Shown here piece by piece: positions 41,690-51,662 of a stretch of 64,000 nucleotides of DNA; positions within the stretch are counted from its first letter, which is position 1; the number at the start of each line of letters is the position of its first letter. A model generated the notes under the pieces. It saw only the letters and a program-made list of their open reading frames with translations. It was not told the DNA's origin and made no database searches. Source of the stretch: Pseudomonadota bacterium (lineage in GTDB: Bacteria > Pseudomonadota > Gammaproteobacteria > Burkholderiales > Burkholderiaceae_B); NCBI GenBank assembly GCA_023423975.1, contig JAFAEO010000073.1, positions 248,001 to 312,000 on the forward strand, given 5' to 3'. The position numbers were made by a program, and so were the translations under genes.

Positions 41690-42118
41690 TTAAAATTCCA
41701 GCGTTTTAGGCTGCTGGGCAGTATGAGGATGCTCGGCACCCGCGTACACCTTGAGTTTTTTGATCATGGCGTAACCCAGGGGACCTTTAGGCAGCATGCC
41801 CTTGACGGCTTTTTCGATAGCGCGGCCAGGGAAACGCTCTTGCAGTTTCCTGAAGTTTGTTTCGTAGATACCGCCAGGGTAGCCAGTATGACGGAAGTAT
41901 TTTTTGTCTTCCGATTTGGCGCCTGTAACAACGATATCAGCAGCGTTAATAATGACGATGTAATCGCCTGTGTCAACGTGAGGGGTAAATTCCGGTTTAT
42001 GTTTACCGCGCAAACGGCGTGCAACTTCGCTGGCTACACGACCAAGGACTTTGCCTTTTGCATCAATAACATACCAGTCACGTTTGACTTCATGGGGCTT
42101 GGCCACAAAGGTCTTCAT
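41690..42118 (-). CDS. rplM: 50S ribosomal protein L13
   Basis: 142 residues, full length; MKTFVAKPHEVKRDWYVIDA at the start and MLPKGPLGYAMIKKLKVYAG near the C-terminus. First gene of the rplM-rpsI operon. Confidence 0.97.
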   Translation of the reverse strand: MKTFVAKPHEVKRDWYVIDAKGKVLGRVASEVARRLRGKHKPEFTPHVDTGDYIVIINAADIVVTGAKSEDKKYFRHTGYPGGIYETNFRKLQERFPGRAIEKAVKGMLPKGPLGYAMIKKLKVYAGAEHPHTAQQPKTLEF

Positions 42119-42690
42119 GATGTATTCCTAAAATTTGAGTTTGAAGCGGATCACTCACGGGGGCACACGATTCAATACCCGCAAAACGGATAAAAATGGC
42201 GCCGGCGATCGCAATCCGACGGTTTACCTAATTCGCCTGAACGTTATAAACAAGGGAAGTACAGCAGCGCACCAAAAGATACAATGACCGTAAACTACCC
42301 TGCGACAGTGCAAAAATACAGATAAGCCCGTGATATTAACACGCAAAAAACTTTTTTTCAAATAAAACAATGAAATAGAGACGTTAACGCCCCACCTCGG
42401 CGGTTTTTTCGAGCTTTTGTCTCCTGGTTGCGACAATCCACTGGGAGACGCCGGCTCTGGCTTTGCCTGTTTTGCGCCAATCTGCCTCTGACTCTGCAGT
42501 CGCAAACGACGCCGGGCAAAGCCACGGAAGTTGCGCCTTTATAGAGTCTTTGGAAGCCGCCAGCACGACTATCGCTATGAAGGTAGTCGCCCATCACCGT
42601 TATTACAAATAAAGCCATGCCCTCCTATAGAGAGAACATGGCTCGATTTGCTGCTTACCCTGCGCAAATTGTAGGGCGATGATCTTCAGC
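42119..42690. other. Gene-poor stretch upstream of rplM
   Basis: 572 bases holding the rplM-rpsI promoter and leader. A minus-strand frame at 42384-42566 (60 codons; AQLPWLCPASFATAESEADW then QWIVATRRQKLEKTAEVG) has protein-like composition but no recognisable family or good ribosome binding site, so it may be a gene fragment. No RNA gene or repeat was recognised. Confidence 0.4.
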
Positions 42691-43791
42691 TTACTTGCGC
42701 GCCTGCGAGATGGCATGCGCGACATACCGCGTATAGGAACCTTCCACGACATTGAACCAGGGGATCAAATCGTCGCGATAGGCCATATAGTCGGTCAGGA
42801 TGGTCTTGAAAGTCTCGTCCTGATCCGAATATTTTTTGTAAATTTCCGCTGTAGCCTTGAAAGACGCGTCCATCATCTCTTTCGGGAACTCCTTGAGCAC
42901 GGCGCCATTGGCGATCAGGCGACGCAATGCGCCCGGATTCATGGAGTCGTACATCGCCATCATTTCAGTATGGGCCCGAATCACGGTAGATTCCAGAATC
43001 GCCTGGTAATGCTTGGGAAGCTTTTCGAAGGCGTCTTTATTGAAATAGGCCGAGACTTGCGCGCCACCTTCCCAGAATCCCGGGTAGTAGTAATATTTGG
43101 CCACTTTATTAAAGCCGAGTTTTTCATCGTCCAGCGGACCGACAAATTCAACGGCATCCAACGTGCCTTTTTCCAGCGACGGATAGATATCGCCACCGGC
43201 AATCTGCTGGGGAACGACGCCCAGTTTGGCCAGTACTTCACCGGCCAGGCCGGCGGTACGCATTTTCAGGCCCTTGAGATCGTCCAGCGTCTTGATTTCC
43301 TTGCGGAACCAGCCGCCCATTTGCGTACCGGTGTTGCCCAGGGGGTAGTTGACAATATTGACCTTGCCAAACAGATCCCGCATCAGCTTTTTGCCGTTGC
43401 CCTCAAGCATCCAGGCATTCAACTGGCGGGCATTCAGGCCAAAGGGGACAGCCGTATCGAAACAAAACGACGGATTCTTGCCTAAATAGTAGTAGCCACA
43501 AGTGTGCCCGGCCTGGACAGTGCCATTGGACACGGCGTCCAGTACCTGCAAGGCCGGCACAATTTCGCCCGCCGGAAACAGGTCAATCTGCAAGTTGCCG
43601 TTTGTGGCTTCTTTGACGTATTTGGTGAAACGGTCTGCAGAACCGAACAATGCGACCAGACTGCGAGGGAAACTGGACGCCATGCGCCATTTGACCGCAG
43701 GATTTTCCTGGGCAATGACCGGGGCGGCAATGACACCCGTGCTGGCCACAGCGCCCAGGCCTGCTTTTTTGAGGAAGGAACGACGTTGCAT
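42691..43791 (-). CDS. TRAP transporter substrate-binding protein (DctP family), orphan
   Basis: 366 residues with a twin-arginine signal (MQRRSFLKKAGLGAVASTGV). VKWRMASSFPRSL, then GNLQIDLFPAGEIVPALQVL, GAGHTCGYYYLGK-type and RTAGLAGEVLAKLGVVPQQI are the landmarks of DctP/TakP proteins that bind carboxylates. The membrane subunits DctQ/DctM are not adjacent, so their genes lie elsewhere. Alone between rplM and pmbA. Confidence 0.87.
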   Translation of the reverse strand: MQRRSFLKKAGLGAVASTGVIAAPVIAQENPAVKWRMASSFPRSLVALFGSADRFTKYVKEATNGNLQIDLFPAGEIVPALQVLDAVSNGTVQAGHTCGYYYLGKNPSFCFDTAVPFGLNARQLNAWMLEGNGKKLMRDLFGKVNIVNYPLGNTGTQMGGWFRKEIKTLDDLKGLKMRTAGLAGEVLAKLGVVPQQIAGGDIYPSLEKGTLDAVEFVGPLDDEKLGFNKVAKYYYYPGFWEGGAQVSAYFNKDAFEKLPKHYQAILESTVIRAHTEMMAMYDSMNPGALRRLIANGAVLKEFPKEMMDASFKATAEIYKKYSDQDETFKTILTDYMAYRDDLIPWFNVVEGSYTRYVAHAISQARK

Positions 43792-43910
43792 AATGGCTAC
43801 TCCGAAGTATTTCGTTGTTCTTGGAAAAAATTTAACCCGCTAAATATACACGCACTATGCCCATTTACATAGCGCGTTACAGCCGATTAAGTACTTTCCC
43901 TGTGGTCGGG

Positions 43911-45278
43911 TTACTGTCCGGCGATCGCCATTGAATCAATCAGGATCGAACCTGTGGTTTTCGAACCCCGCGTAATCACATCGCTGCCGACACCGACAAT
44001 ATTCAGGAACATATCCGCCAGGTTGCCGGCAATGGTAAATTCGGTGATCGCATGCTGAATTTCGCCATTCTCCACCCAGTAGCCGAAGGCGCCCCGGGAA
44101 TAGTCGCCGGTGACATAGTTCACCCCCTGGCCGATCAGCTCGGTCACCAGAATGCCGGTGCCCATTTTTTTGAGCATGGCAGGCAAATCATCGGTACGAC
44201 GGGTTAGCGAAGAACTGAGCAGCAGGTTGTGCGAGCCCCCAGCATTACCTGTGGTGCGCATGCCCAGTTTGCGTGCCGTATAAGTTGACAGCAGGTAGCC
44301 ATTAAGAATGCCATCGGTCAGCAGCTGACGCGCGCGGGTCTGGACACCCTCGTCATCAAAGGCAGAACTGCCCAGCGCACCTTTGATGAACGGATTTTCG
44401 CTAATCTGCAGATGGTCGGCCATCACCTGCTTGCCCAGCGAATCGAGCAAAAATGTGGATTTGCGATACAGCGCCCCGCCACTGATTGCCTGCGTCAATG
44501 CGCCAAGCAATCCCAGCGCAAGCGGCGCTTCGAACAGGACCGGATATTTGCCGGTGCCGATCCGCCGTGCCGACAGTCGCGACAGGGCCCGCTGCGCGGC
44601 ATACACACCCACATCGGTACCTTTGGCCAGCCTCTCGGGATAGCGATCCGAGGTGTACCAATAGTCACGGTGCATATTGTTGCCTTTACCGGCAATGGCC
44701 GTCACCGACATGCCGTGGCGGGAGTATGGATACCCCCCCATGAACCCGCGCGAATTGGCCAGCACGAACCGCCCCTGATAGGTATCGACCCCGGCGCCTT
44801 CCGAATTGGTAATCTGTTTGCTGTAGTCCAGGGCAGCGGCTTCGGCCTCGATGGCCATTTCAGCCGCCTCTTCTGAAGAAATACTCCAGGGGCGGTGCAA
44901 TTGCAGATCGGGCTGCTCGACTGCCAGATCTGCTTCGTCGGGCAAGCCGGCGGCTTCGTCATTTGCCGTGTACTTGGCGATATTCCAGGCCGCCTGGACC
45001 GTTTCGCGAATGGCCGCGGCCGACAGGTCCGAGGTAGAGGCCGAGCCACGCGCATTGCCGGCGTAGACGGTCACGCCCAGCGAGCGGTCCTGCGTTTTTT
45101 CAACGGTTTCAATATTGCCCTTGCGCACCGAGACAGACAAACCGCCTGATTCGGACACTTCGGCAGCAGCATCGCTGGCGCCCTGCTTTTTGGCATGGGA
45201 CAGCGCCAGTTGAACAAGTTCTTCAAAGTCAGGTTGGGTATGGGGCATGGAGGTTTTCGGTTTCAATCGGGAATTCAT
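43911..45278 (-). CDS. pmbA: Metalloprotease-related protein PmbA/TldE
   Basis: 455 residues in this frame. TldE is the partner of TldD in a protease that processes modified peptides and antitoxins. Landmarks: SVRKGNIETVEKTQDRSLGV, YPYSRHGMSVTAIAG, FDDEGVQTRARQLLTDGILN and a C-terminal GRSGTGILVTELIGQGVNYV-like stretch. TldE lacks the HExxxH site of TldD, and none is seen here. An alternative start at 45248 (MPHTQPDFEELVQLA) is closer to the usual length. Divergent from darP. Confidence 0.88.
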   Translation of the reverse strand: MNSRLKPKTSMPHTQPDFEELVQLALSHAKKQGASDAAAEVSESGGLSVSVRKGNIETVEKTQDRSLGVTVYAGNARGSASTSDLSAAAIRETVQAAWNIAKYTANDEAAGLPDEADLAVEQPDLQLHRPWSISSEEAAEMAIEAEAAALDYSKQITNSEGAGVDTYQGRFVLANSRGFMGGYPYSRHGMSVTAIAGKGNNMHRDYWYTSDRYPERLAKGTDVGVYAAQRALSRLSARRIGTGKYPVLFEAPLALGLLGALTQAISGGALYRKSTFLLDSLGKQVMADHLQISENPFIKGALGSSAFDDEGVQTRARQLLTDGILNGYLLSTYTARKLGMRTTGNAGGSHNLLLSSSLTRRTDDLPAMLKKMGTGILVTELIGQGVNYVTGDYSRGAFGYWVENGEIQHAITEFTIAGNLADMFLNIVGVGSDVITRGSKTTGSILIDSMAIAGQ

Positions 45279-45342
45279 TATGACGGCTTCACATTAGGCG
45301 GTTATCATACTGACATATTAACCATTTTATTGATAGCGATGT

Positions 45343-45882
45343 ATGCAGAATGCAGATCAGAGCGATGACGGACCGCTTTATGACCGTCCCAGCAAATCCC
45401 AGGTAAAGCGCGAACTGCTTGCCATATTGGAACTTGGCAAGCAGGTGGTCGAGCTGCCGCTGGAGAAAGTCAAGCAGCTGGATCTGGACGAAAAAACGCT
45501 CGAAGCCATTCGCACGGCGCAAAAAACCACCGGGCGAGAAGGTCGGCGCAGGCAGATTCATTATGTAGGCAAGCTGCTGCGCACAGCCGATACCGCCGCC
45601 ATTGCAAAAAAAATGGACGAATGGGAAAACGGTTCGCGTGAACAGACTGCAAACATGCACCGCATGGAGACACTACGCGATCGTTTGATTGATGAAGACG
45701 AGGCCCTGACCCGCCTGCTGAATGACTATCCCCAGGCCGACGCGCAGGCCCTGCGTACCCTGATTCGCGGCGCACGCCGTGAACGCGACCAGAACGCAGC
45801 ACTGGCAGCCGGACACGAACCGCAGCGCAAACACTATCGGGCCCTTTTTCAGGCCATCAAGCTTTTGCTGACCAAGGAATGA
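45343..45882 (+). CDS. darP: Ribosome-associated protein DarP (YjgA)
   Basis: 179 residues. SKSQVKRELLAILELGKQVV, ELPLEKVKQLDLDEKTLEAI and RRRQIHYVGKLLR are the family landmarks; very charged and helical. DarP acts in late 50S subunit maturation. It is transcribed away from pmbA and overlaps the next gene by 4 bases. pmbA/yjgA side by side is a conserved proteobacterial arrangement. Confidence 0.9.
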   Translation: MQNADQSDDGPLYDRPSKSQVKRELLAILELGKQVVELPLEKVKQLDLDEKTLEAIRTAQKTTGREGRRRQIHYVGKLLRTADTAAIAKKMDEWENGSREQTANMHRMETLRDRLIDEDEALTRLLNDYPQADAQALRTLIRGARRERDQNAALAAGHEPQRKHYRALFQAIKLLLTKE

Positions 45883-46571
45883 ATCGAATGGAAAAATTAC
45901 TGGACTGCGTGCAAATTGAACACGGCAGCGACACTGTTGCGCCTACCCATTCGGTGATCTGGATGCATGGGCTGGGCGCCGATGCCAATGATTTTGTGCC
46001 GGTCATTCCAGAATTGCGTCTGCCGGCCGACAGGCGTATCCGTTTTGTGTTTCCCAATGCGCCGGTACGCCCCGTGACGATCAACAACCAGATGCCGATG
46101 CGCGCCTGGTATGACATTATTGCGCTGAGCAATGTCAGCCGTGATGTCGACGAATCCGGACTGCGCAGCTCACAAGCTGCCATTGAAGCGCTGATCAGTC
46201 GGGAAAACGAGCGCGGCGTGCCCACAGAAAACATTATTCTTGCCGGATTTTCCCAAGGCTGCGCGATGGCCTATCAAACCGGCTTGCGCTCGCAAAAGAA
46301 ACTGGCCGGTCTGATTTGCCTGTCGGGTTATCTGCCCATGGCGGACAAAAGCGTTGCAGAACATAACACCGCAAATCTGGACATGCCAATCTTCATCGCG
46401 CATGGCACCTATGATCCGGTTGTCGATATCCGCTTTGCGCAGCAAACGCGCGAGTGGCTACTGGAAAACAAATACAGCAATACCGAATGGCGTACCTATC
46501 CTATGGCGCACTCGGTCAACCTGGATGAGATCAACGATATCTCGGCATTTCTGCAAAAAATCACGCAATAA
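45879..46571 (+). CDS. Alpha/beta-hydrolase, carboxylesterase/phospholipase family
   Basis: 230 residues. SVIWMHGLGADANDF (oxyanion HG), nucleophile serine in ILAGFSQGCAMAYQ (about 125), Asp in FIAHGTYDPVVDIR and His in YPMAHSVN make a complete catalytic triad. It resembles the Pseudomonas EstB/acyl-protein thioesterase-like group. Cytoplasmic, no signal peptide. Coupled to darP by a 4-base overlap. Confidence 0.88.
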   Translation: MNRMEKLLDCVQIEHGSDTVAPTHSVIWMHGLGADANDFVPVIPELRLPADRRIRFVFPNAPVRPVTINNQMPMRAWYDIIALSNVSRDVDESGLRSSQAAIEALISRENERGVPTENIILAGFSQGCAMAYQTGLRSQKKLAGLICLSGYLPMADKSVAEHNTANLDMPIFIAHGTYDPVVDIRFAQQTREWLLENKYSNTEWRTYPMAHSVNLDEINDISAFLQKITQ

Positions 46572-46610
46572 TATTTTCTGACTGCCCCAGGCCGCTGCGC
46601 ATTTTCCTGC

Positions 46611-46653
46611 AGGAAAAAAAATTGCCGTCAATAAATTTTATTGACGGCAGTGA
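46611..46653 (-). terminator. Terminator for the Pat-like gene
   Basis: TGCCGTCAATAAA and TTTATTGACGGCA arms; on the minus strand it is followed by ATTTTTTTT. It lies 240 bases after the stop of the leftward gene at 46892 and 40 bases after the convergent esterase. The remaining DNA of the 320-base gap shows no gene. Confidence 0.75.
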
Positions 46654-46891
46654 GCGCCACACAGGGCACGTCCTCTTTTACCCGGCAGACAATTAATCGT
46701 CTGCTTCAGTCTGGTTTATTTAGCCGGCTAACCATTATCTGGTTCACACATCATTTCAATTGCAATGACCAGAATCGCCGATAACCACCGCCGGTAACAC
46801 GGCGAAATTCTCTTTCAGAACCGGACGAGACCGCTTGGCTCTCATCTGTCGCAACGAACAATGACAACGACATATACACGCCAGGCCAGGA

Positions 46892-49360
46892 TCAGGCCGG
46901 TTCTGTCATGGTCAGCGGCAGCCAGACCCGACGCATCGAGGGGTCTTCCGCATCTTCTTCGTTAATAAAACCCAGGGAAGTCATCAGATGCAGCATGGGG
47001 CGGTTACTTGAGAGCACCACGCCTTCAAGATAGCTCAATTGCTGCTGGCGAGCAGCCATGATGAGCGCCTGCATCAGGCTGCTTCCAAGACCACGTTTTT
47101 GCCAATGGTCGCTAATGACCAGAGCATACTCCGCACCTACACCATCTGCATTGCGCAGGTAGTGGGCCAGGCCGATAATGATCTCCTGCGGTAAGCCGCG
47201 GTTGGCTGGATTCGGAATTTGCGTCGTCGCCACCAGGGCAAGTTCGCGATGATAGTCCACATACGTATAGCGGGTGAGCATCTTGGGCGTGAGTTCACGC
47301 ATCATGGACACGAAACGCATATAGCGTGATTTTTCGGAAAGCCCGCGGATGAATTCCTGCAACGCATCGGCATCCTCGGGGCGAATGGGTCGCAATATCC
47401 AGGGCGAGCCGTCTGCAAAAACACGATTCTGAACCAAATGCGTCGGATAGGGATAAATCGCCATATGGCTGAAGCCGGTTTTCTGCGGGATCACCGCAGG
47501 CGCCGATTTGGCCAGCCGAATGCGGATTTCGCGGACGTGCAGGTCGCGATAGCCAAGGATGATCGGATCCAGCTCCATAGCTTCAATGGCCGGCAGCTCG
47601 CTGACCATTTCGCTGATGGTTTCCAGCAGCCCCTGCAACTTGCGCAGGATTTGCGGTTCGACATAAGACTGCAGCTCCTGACGCCAGACCCGGCTGCGTT
47701 CGATCAGCTTGCCGGCCAGATTCAGATTTAGCGGCGGCAGGTCCACACCCCGATCCGAGGCTGAAAAGCGAACCATATGCCCGCCCTCTCCGAACCAGAT
47801 CCATGGCCCGAAAACCGGATCGCGACTAACGCGGATCATGACGGAAGGCACGTCATCCAGCGTACTGAAGCGCTCGTCTTCTTCGTCGCGCTCCCAGCGC
47901 ACGTCCGGATGAAAGCATTCAACAAGCTCAATGCATTGCTGTCGGGTAAGTTCGTCTGCGGCTGCATTGCCTGCCGCCTCCAGAATCGCGCGTGCCTGTT
48001 CAAGCTCTGCCGGCCGCTGCCCTGACTGCACATATCGGGTTTGCTGCAGCAGTTGCTGGTTATAGTGGTAAGAAGTGAGCGACAAAACAGCACTGAGCGC
48101 CGTTTCAGGCGTACGAAAGGCGGGCATGCCCGCCTGATCAAGCAATCGGCGCAGGGGGCGCATTTTGGCTTCTCCCAGCAGGCAGGTCACAATCGGCTTC
48201 TTCGCACCGGGCGCAAACGCAGCCAGCGCCTTGACTACTTGCGGCATGTCGCAAAACTCGTCAGGCGCCAGAATGACCATGACGGCATCCACCTGGCTGT
48301 CTGCTATCAGACACTGCAAGCCATCGATCAGCGCGTCGGGCGTCAGGGGGACATATGGAATGACCGGATTATCAACCAGCGTACTGACGCCAAAAATTTC
48401 ACTCAGACATTTGAACGTACCCTGTGTGAGCGGCGCCATCGACATGGAACTGTCTGCGGGAATGGCATCCTGCACCAATTGCGCCGAAGCACGACCATTG
48501 GCGAGCATGGCAATTTTGCCGCCGCGCGGCCTTCTGGCATACGACATGGCTTTGATTGCTGCAAACAGCTCAACAAAATAATTCACGCGGATCGCGCCTG
48601 CGCGCCTGAGCGCAGCATCCAGCACCACGTCGCTGCCGGACAGTTCCGGATCCGTCCGACCAGCGCGCAACACAATCACAGGCTTAACGCTGGAAGCGGC
48701 GCGCAATGCGCTGATCAGCTCCCTGCCTGAAGTGAGTTTATCCAGGTACAACGCAATGCTGTCCGTGCGTGGATCGGTTGCCAGGTATTCGACCAATTCG
48801 GGCAGATCGACATCGGTCACTTCTCCCAGCGATACCGCAGCAGACAACCCCAGGTTGACGTCTTCGGCCCAGTCGATGATCGAGCGCAACAACATTCGCG
48901 ATTGCGATATCACGGCAATCCGGCCCGCGCGTGGCTGCATCTGCGCCAGACTCAGGTTCAGATTCAAATGCGGGCGATAAATGCCGAAGGCGCGCGGCCC
49001 CAGCAGCATGACCCCATGCTCCCTGCACCAATCCTGGATCAGCTCACGGGTGTCCTGCGGCGCCTGGTCAACTACCTGGCCGGGCAACAACAGAATGGCA
49101 CGCGGCGGCGCTACCGCCATTTGCTGCAAAACGGCAGCCAATAATCCGGACCGAACACATATGACGGCAAGATCACGGCCGGGCGTCATCGCCCAGTGCC
49201 GCAACTGCTGCCGCGCCAAGGTCAGGTCATCTGGCAGTGACAGCAGATCGGTAGCTGCCTTAAGGTAAGCGGGAACCTGTGTGAAAACGGCGAGCTCAGT
49301 GTCTGCTATGACGCAGAGCGAGCGTGGTTCAAAAAATGCCGCGAGTCGGTGACGCAACAT
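46892..49360 (-). CDS. Bifunctional CoA-ligase-like/GNAT protein acetyltransferase (Pat-like)
   Basis: 822 residues. The N-terminal CoA-binding and ADP-forming CoA-ligase-like domains are about 1-440 (FFEPRSLCVI, GRIAVISQSRMLLRSIIDWA, KPVIVLRAGRT). An ATP-grasp-like region follows (about 470-620). The C-terminal GNAT domain (about 650-815) reads LRPIRPEDADALQEFIRGLS, YALVISDHWQKRGLGSSLMQ. This domain order is that of Pat/YfiQ, which acetylates lysines of enzymes such as acetyl-CoA synthetase. The ligase domains are usually regulatory. Monocistronic, divergent from gltX. Confidence 0.85.
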   Translation of the reverse strand: MLRHRLAAFFEPRSLCVIADTELAVFTQVPAYLKAATDLLSLPDDLTLARQQLRHWAMTPGRDLAVICVRSGLLAAVLQQMAVAPPRAILLLPGQVVDQAPQDTRELIQDWCREHGVMLLGPRAFGIYRPHLNLNLSLAQMQPRAGRIAVISQSRMLLRSIIDWAEDVNLGLSAAVSLGEVTDVDLPELVEYLATDPRTDSIALYLDKLTSGRELISALRAASSVKPVIVLRAGRTDPELSGSDVVLDAALRRAGAIRVNYFVELFAAIKAMSYARRPRGGKIAMLANGRASAQLVQDAIPADSSMSMAPLTQGTFKCLSEIFGVSTLVDNPVIPYVPLTPDALIDGLQCLIADSQVDAVMVILAPDEFCDMPQVVKALAAFAPGAKKPIVTCLLGEAKMRPLRRLLDQAGMPAFRTPETALSAVLSLTSYHYNQQLLQQTRYVQSGQRPAELEQARAILEAAGNAAADELTRQQCIELVECFHPDVRWERDEEDERFSTLDDVPSVMIRVSRDPVFGPWIWFGEGGHMVRFSASDRGVDLPPLNLNLAGKLIERSRVWRQELQSYVEPQILRKLQGLLETISEMVSELPAIEAMELDPIILGYRDLHVREIRIRLAKSAPAVIPQKTGFSHMAIYPYPTHLVQNRVFADGSPWILRPIRPEDADALQEFIRGLSEKSRYMRFVSMMRELTPKMLTRYTYVDYHRELALVATTQIPNPANRGLPQEIIIGLAHYLRNADGVGAEYALVISDHWQKRGLGSSLMQALIMAARQQQLSYLEGVVLSSNRPMLHLMTSLGFINEEDAEDPSMRRVWLPLTMTEPA

Positions 49361-49491
49361 ACATCCTCTTGGGGTTGAATGATTTGAACGGGCCAGATCT
49401 TTTTATATAAACTGCTGATTCGTTTGCTCTGGTCATTCATAACATTTTAAACTGACTCTCTTCTGATTTATCCAATTGCCGAGCAATCACA

Positions 49492-50907
49492 ATGAATACG
49501 TCCCAATCTGCCCCGACAGCAGTTCGCACCCGGTTTGCCCCCTCTCCTACCGGCTATCTTCACTTGGGAGGTGCACGCACCGCCTTGTTTTCCTGGGCCT
49601 TTGCCCGCCATCACAACGGCACATTCGTGCTGCGTGTCGAAGATACCGACGTGCAGCGCTCTACCCCGGAAGCGGTACAGGCCATTCTGGACGGCATGAA
49701 ATGGCTCTCACTGGATGCAGATGAAGGCCCCTTCTATCAGATGCAGCGCATTGATCGCTATAAGCAGGTGCTGGCATCCATGCTGGAAGCAGGCACAGCC
49801 TACTACTGCTACAGCAGCCCGGAAGAAGTGGAGCGCATGCGCGAAACAGCCAAGGCGCAAGGACGCAAGCCAAAATATGACGGCACCTGGCGGCCGGAAC
49901 CTGGCAAAACCCTGCCGCCCGTGCCGGAAGAACGCAAGCCCGTTGTCAGATTCCGCAATCCACTGGAAGGCGCGGTAACCTGGAACGACATGCTCAAAGG
50001 CCCCATTTCAATCGACAATGCCGAGCTTGATGATCTGATTATTGCCCGGCCCGATGGCACACCGACCTACAACTTTTGTGTGGTGGTCGACGATCACGAC
50101 ATGCAGATCACTCATGTGATCCGCGGCGACGACCATGTCAATAACACGCCCCGCCAGATCAATATCCTGAAAGCGCTGGGCGCCACGGTACCCGAGTATG
50201 GGCATCTGCCGATGATTCTGGGCCCCGATGGCCAGAAACTGTCCAAGCGCCACGGCGCAGTCAGCGTCATGGAATATGATGCGCAGGGCTATCTGCCCGA
50301 AGCCATGATCAATTATCTGGCCCGATTGGGATGGAGTCATGGCGACCAGGAACTGTTCACACGCGATCAGTTCGTGCAATGGTTCGATACGCGTAATCTG
50401 TCAAAGTCTGCCGCGCAATGGGACCCTAAAAAACTCAATTGGGTAAATGCGCATTACATCAGGGAACTGACCGACGACGCATTGGTCGCCCATGTTGCGC
50501 CGCGCATTGCCGCTCGCGGCGGCAATACTGCCGGCCTGAATCTGGCCGCTATTTTGAATCTGTTCCGCGATCGGGCAGAGACACTTGAGCAACTGGCTGA
50601 TAACGCGATGCTCTTTTGCGCCCCGTATCAGCCGGCAGACGCACAGCTTGCTGCTACCGTGCTGACCGAAGAGGCACGCGCAACGCTGAAAAAGTTCGCC
50701 ACTGCAGCTGCCGCGCTGGACTCATGGGATGCGCCTGCGCTGGCCGCGCTGGTCAAACAATTTCTGGCCGACAACAGCCTGAAAATGCCGCAGCTTGGCA
50801 TCCCATTGCGTGTTGCCGTCACCGGCCAAAAACAGACGCCCGCCATCGATGCCGTGCTGGCCATTCTGGGTCGCGATCTCGTGCTGCAAAGGCTTGACGA
50901 AGTTTAA
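49492..50907 (+). CDS. gltX: Glutamyl-tRNA synthetase
   Basis: 471 residues. HLGG class I signature in PSPTGYLHLGGARTALFSWA (about residue 20) and the KLSKR signature in GQKLSKRHGAVSVME (about 250). DDHDMQITHVIRGDDHVNNT is the Glu/tRNA-binding segment. Typical length. Ends before a strong terminator. Confidence 0.96.
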   Translation: MNTSQSAPTAVRTRFAPSPTGYLHLGGARTALFSWAFARHHNGTFVLRVEDTDVQRSTPEAVQAILDGMKWLSLDADEGPFYQMQRIDRYKQVLASMLEAGTAYYCYSSPEEVERMRETAKAQGRKPKYDGTWRPEPGKTLPPVPEERKPVVRFRNPLEGAVTWNDMLKGPISIDNAELDDLIIARPDGTPTYNFCVVVDDHDMQITHVIRGDDHVNNTPRQINILKALGATVPEYGHLPMILGPDGQKLSKRHGAVSVMEYDAQGYLPEAMINYLARLGWSHGDQELFTRDQFVQWFDTRNLSKSAAQWDPKKLNWVNAHYIRELTDDALVAHVAPRIAARGGNTAGLNLAAILNLFRDRAETLEQLADNAMLFCAPYQPADAQLAATVLTEEARATLKKFATAAAALDSWDAPALAALVKQFLADNSLKMPQLGIPLRVAVTGQKQTPAIDAVLAILGRDLVLQRLDEV

Positions 50908-50948
50908 CGAGCTGCGCAAACCTGGCAGGTTGATGTGATGCTAAAAGA

Positions 50949-50985
50949 AAAAAACGCTGCTTCATTCGCAGCGTTTTTTTTCTTT
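50949..50985 (+). terminator. Terminator after gltX
   Basis: AACGCTGC and GCAGCGTT arms, six-base loop, followed by TTTTTTTTCTTT; 41 bases after the stop. Confidence 0.9.
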
Positions 50986-51662
50986 TGAACGCGCATCTTG
51001 TTGTGAAAATGTTGGTTTTTAACAAAACTTCTCACAACACATAAGCCAATGCTTTTGCTGTTTGAGCAAGGCCACGTCCGGCAAGCGCGCAAGCAGTTGC
51101 ATGCACCTGGTCGTATTCGGATAATCGCGCGTACCCAAACACCACGCCAGCAACGCCTGTTCACATACCACGCGCTATCTTTCATTTATACGAATGGCGC
51201 AAAGCGTTATAAACACTGGCTTTGCAGAACATGGTATGAATTTTAAAAAAGCCGAATGAAGACGATTCACCATCTGACACCAGCCGATCACGCACTTGCA
51301 AATGCGATTAAAAAACACAGTTGAAATGGAGATCTGCAATTTGAAAAATCACTGCGCATGCTCAAGATGAAAATTTCAGGTGAATACAAAACACCCGATC
51401 AATCGTCCCAAGAGCTCAATAAATTGAGTTAAGCCAATAATATCAATAAGAAATTCTTTCGTTATACGACGTTATGCGTTACCCTTACGCTTATGATGGA
51501 ATTTGAATTCATTTCATCAGATCCATTTGAGATGTTTCGCACAAAGCGTGGGGAACATATCAAATGGTAGTTAAGCCAAGCTCTTTCGTTGCTTGTCTTG
51601 AATTATATCTACGTAGATGTATTTTAAATTTGTGATTAGGACCCTTTCTAAGGAGCAATATC
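50986..51662. other. Gene-free stretch before the H1-like gene
   Basis: 677 bases. The right half is AT-rich and carries the leader of the H1-like gene, with AAGGAGCAATATC before its ATG. Two very short frames, MKTIHHLTPADHALANAIKK (about 51256) and MLKMKISGEYKTPDQSSQEL (about 51358), look like pieces of one decayed gene. No RNA gene or mobile element was recognised. Confidence 0.4.
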
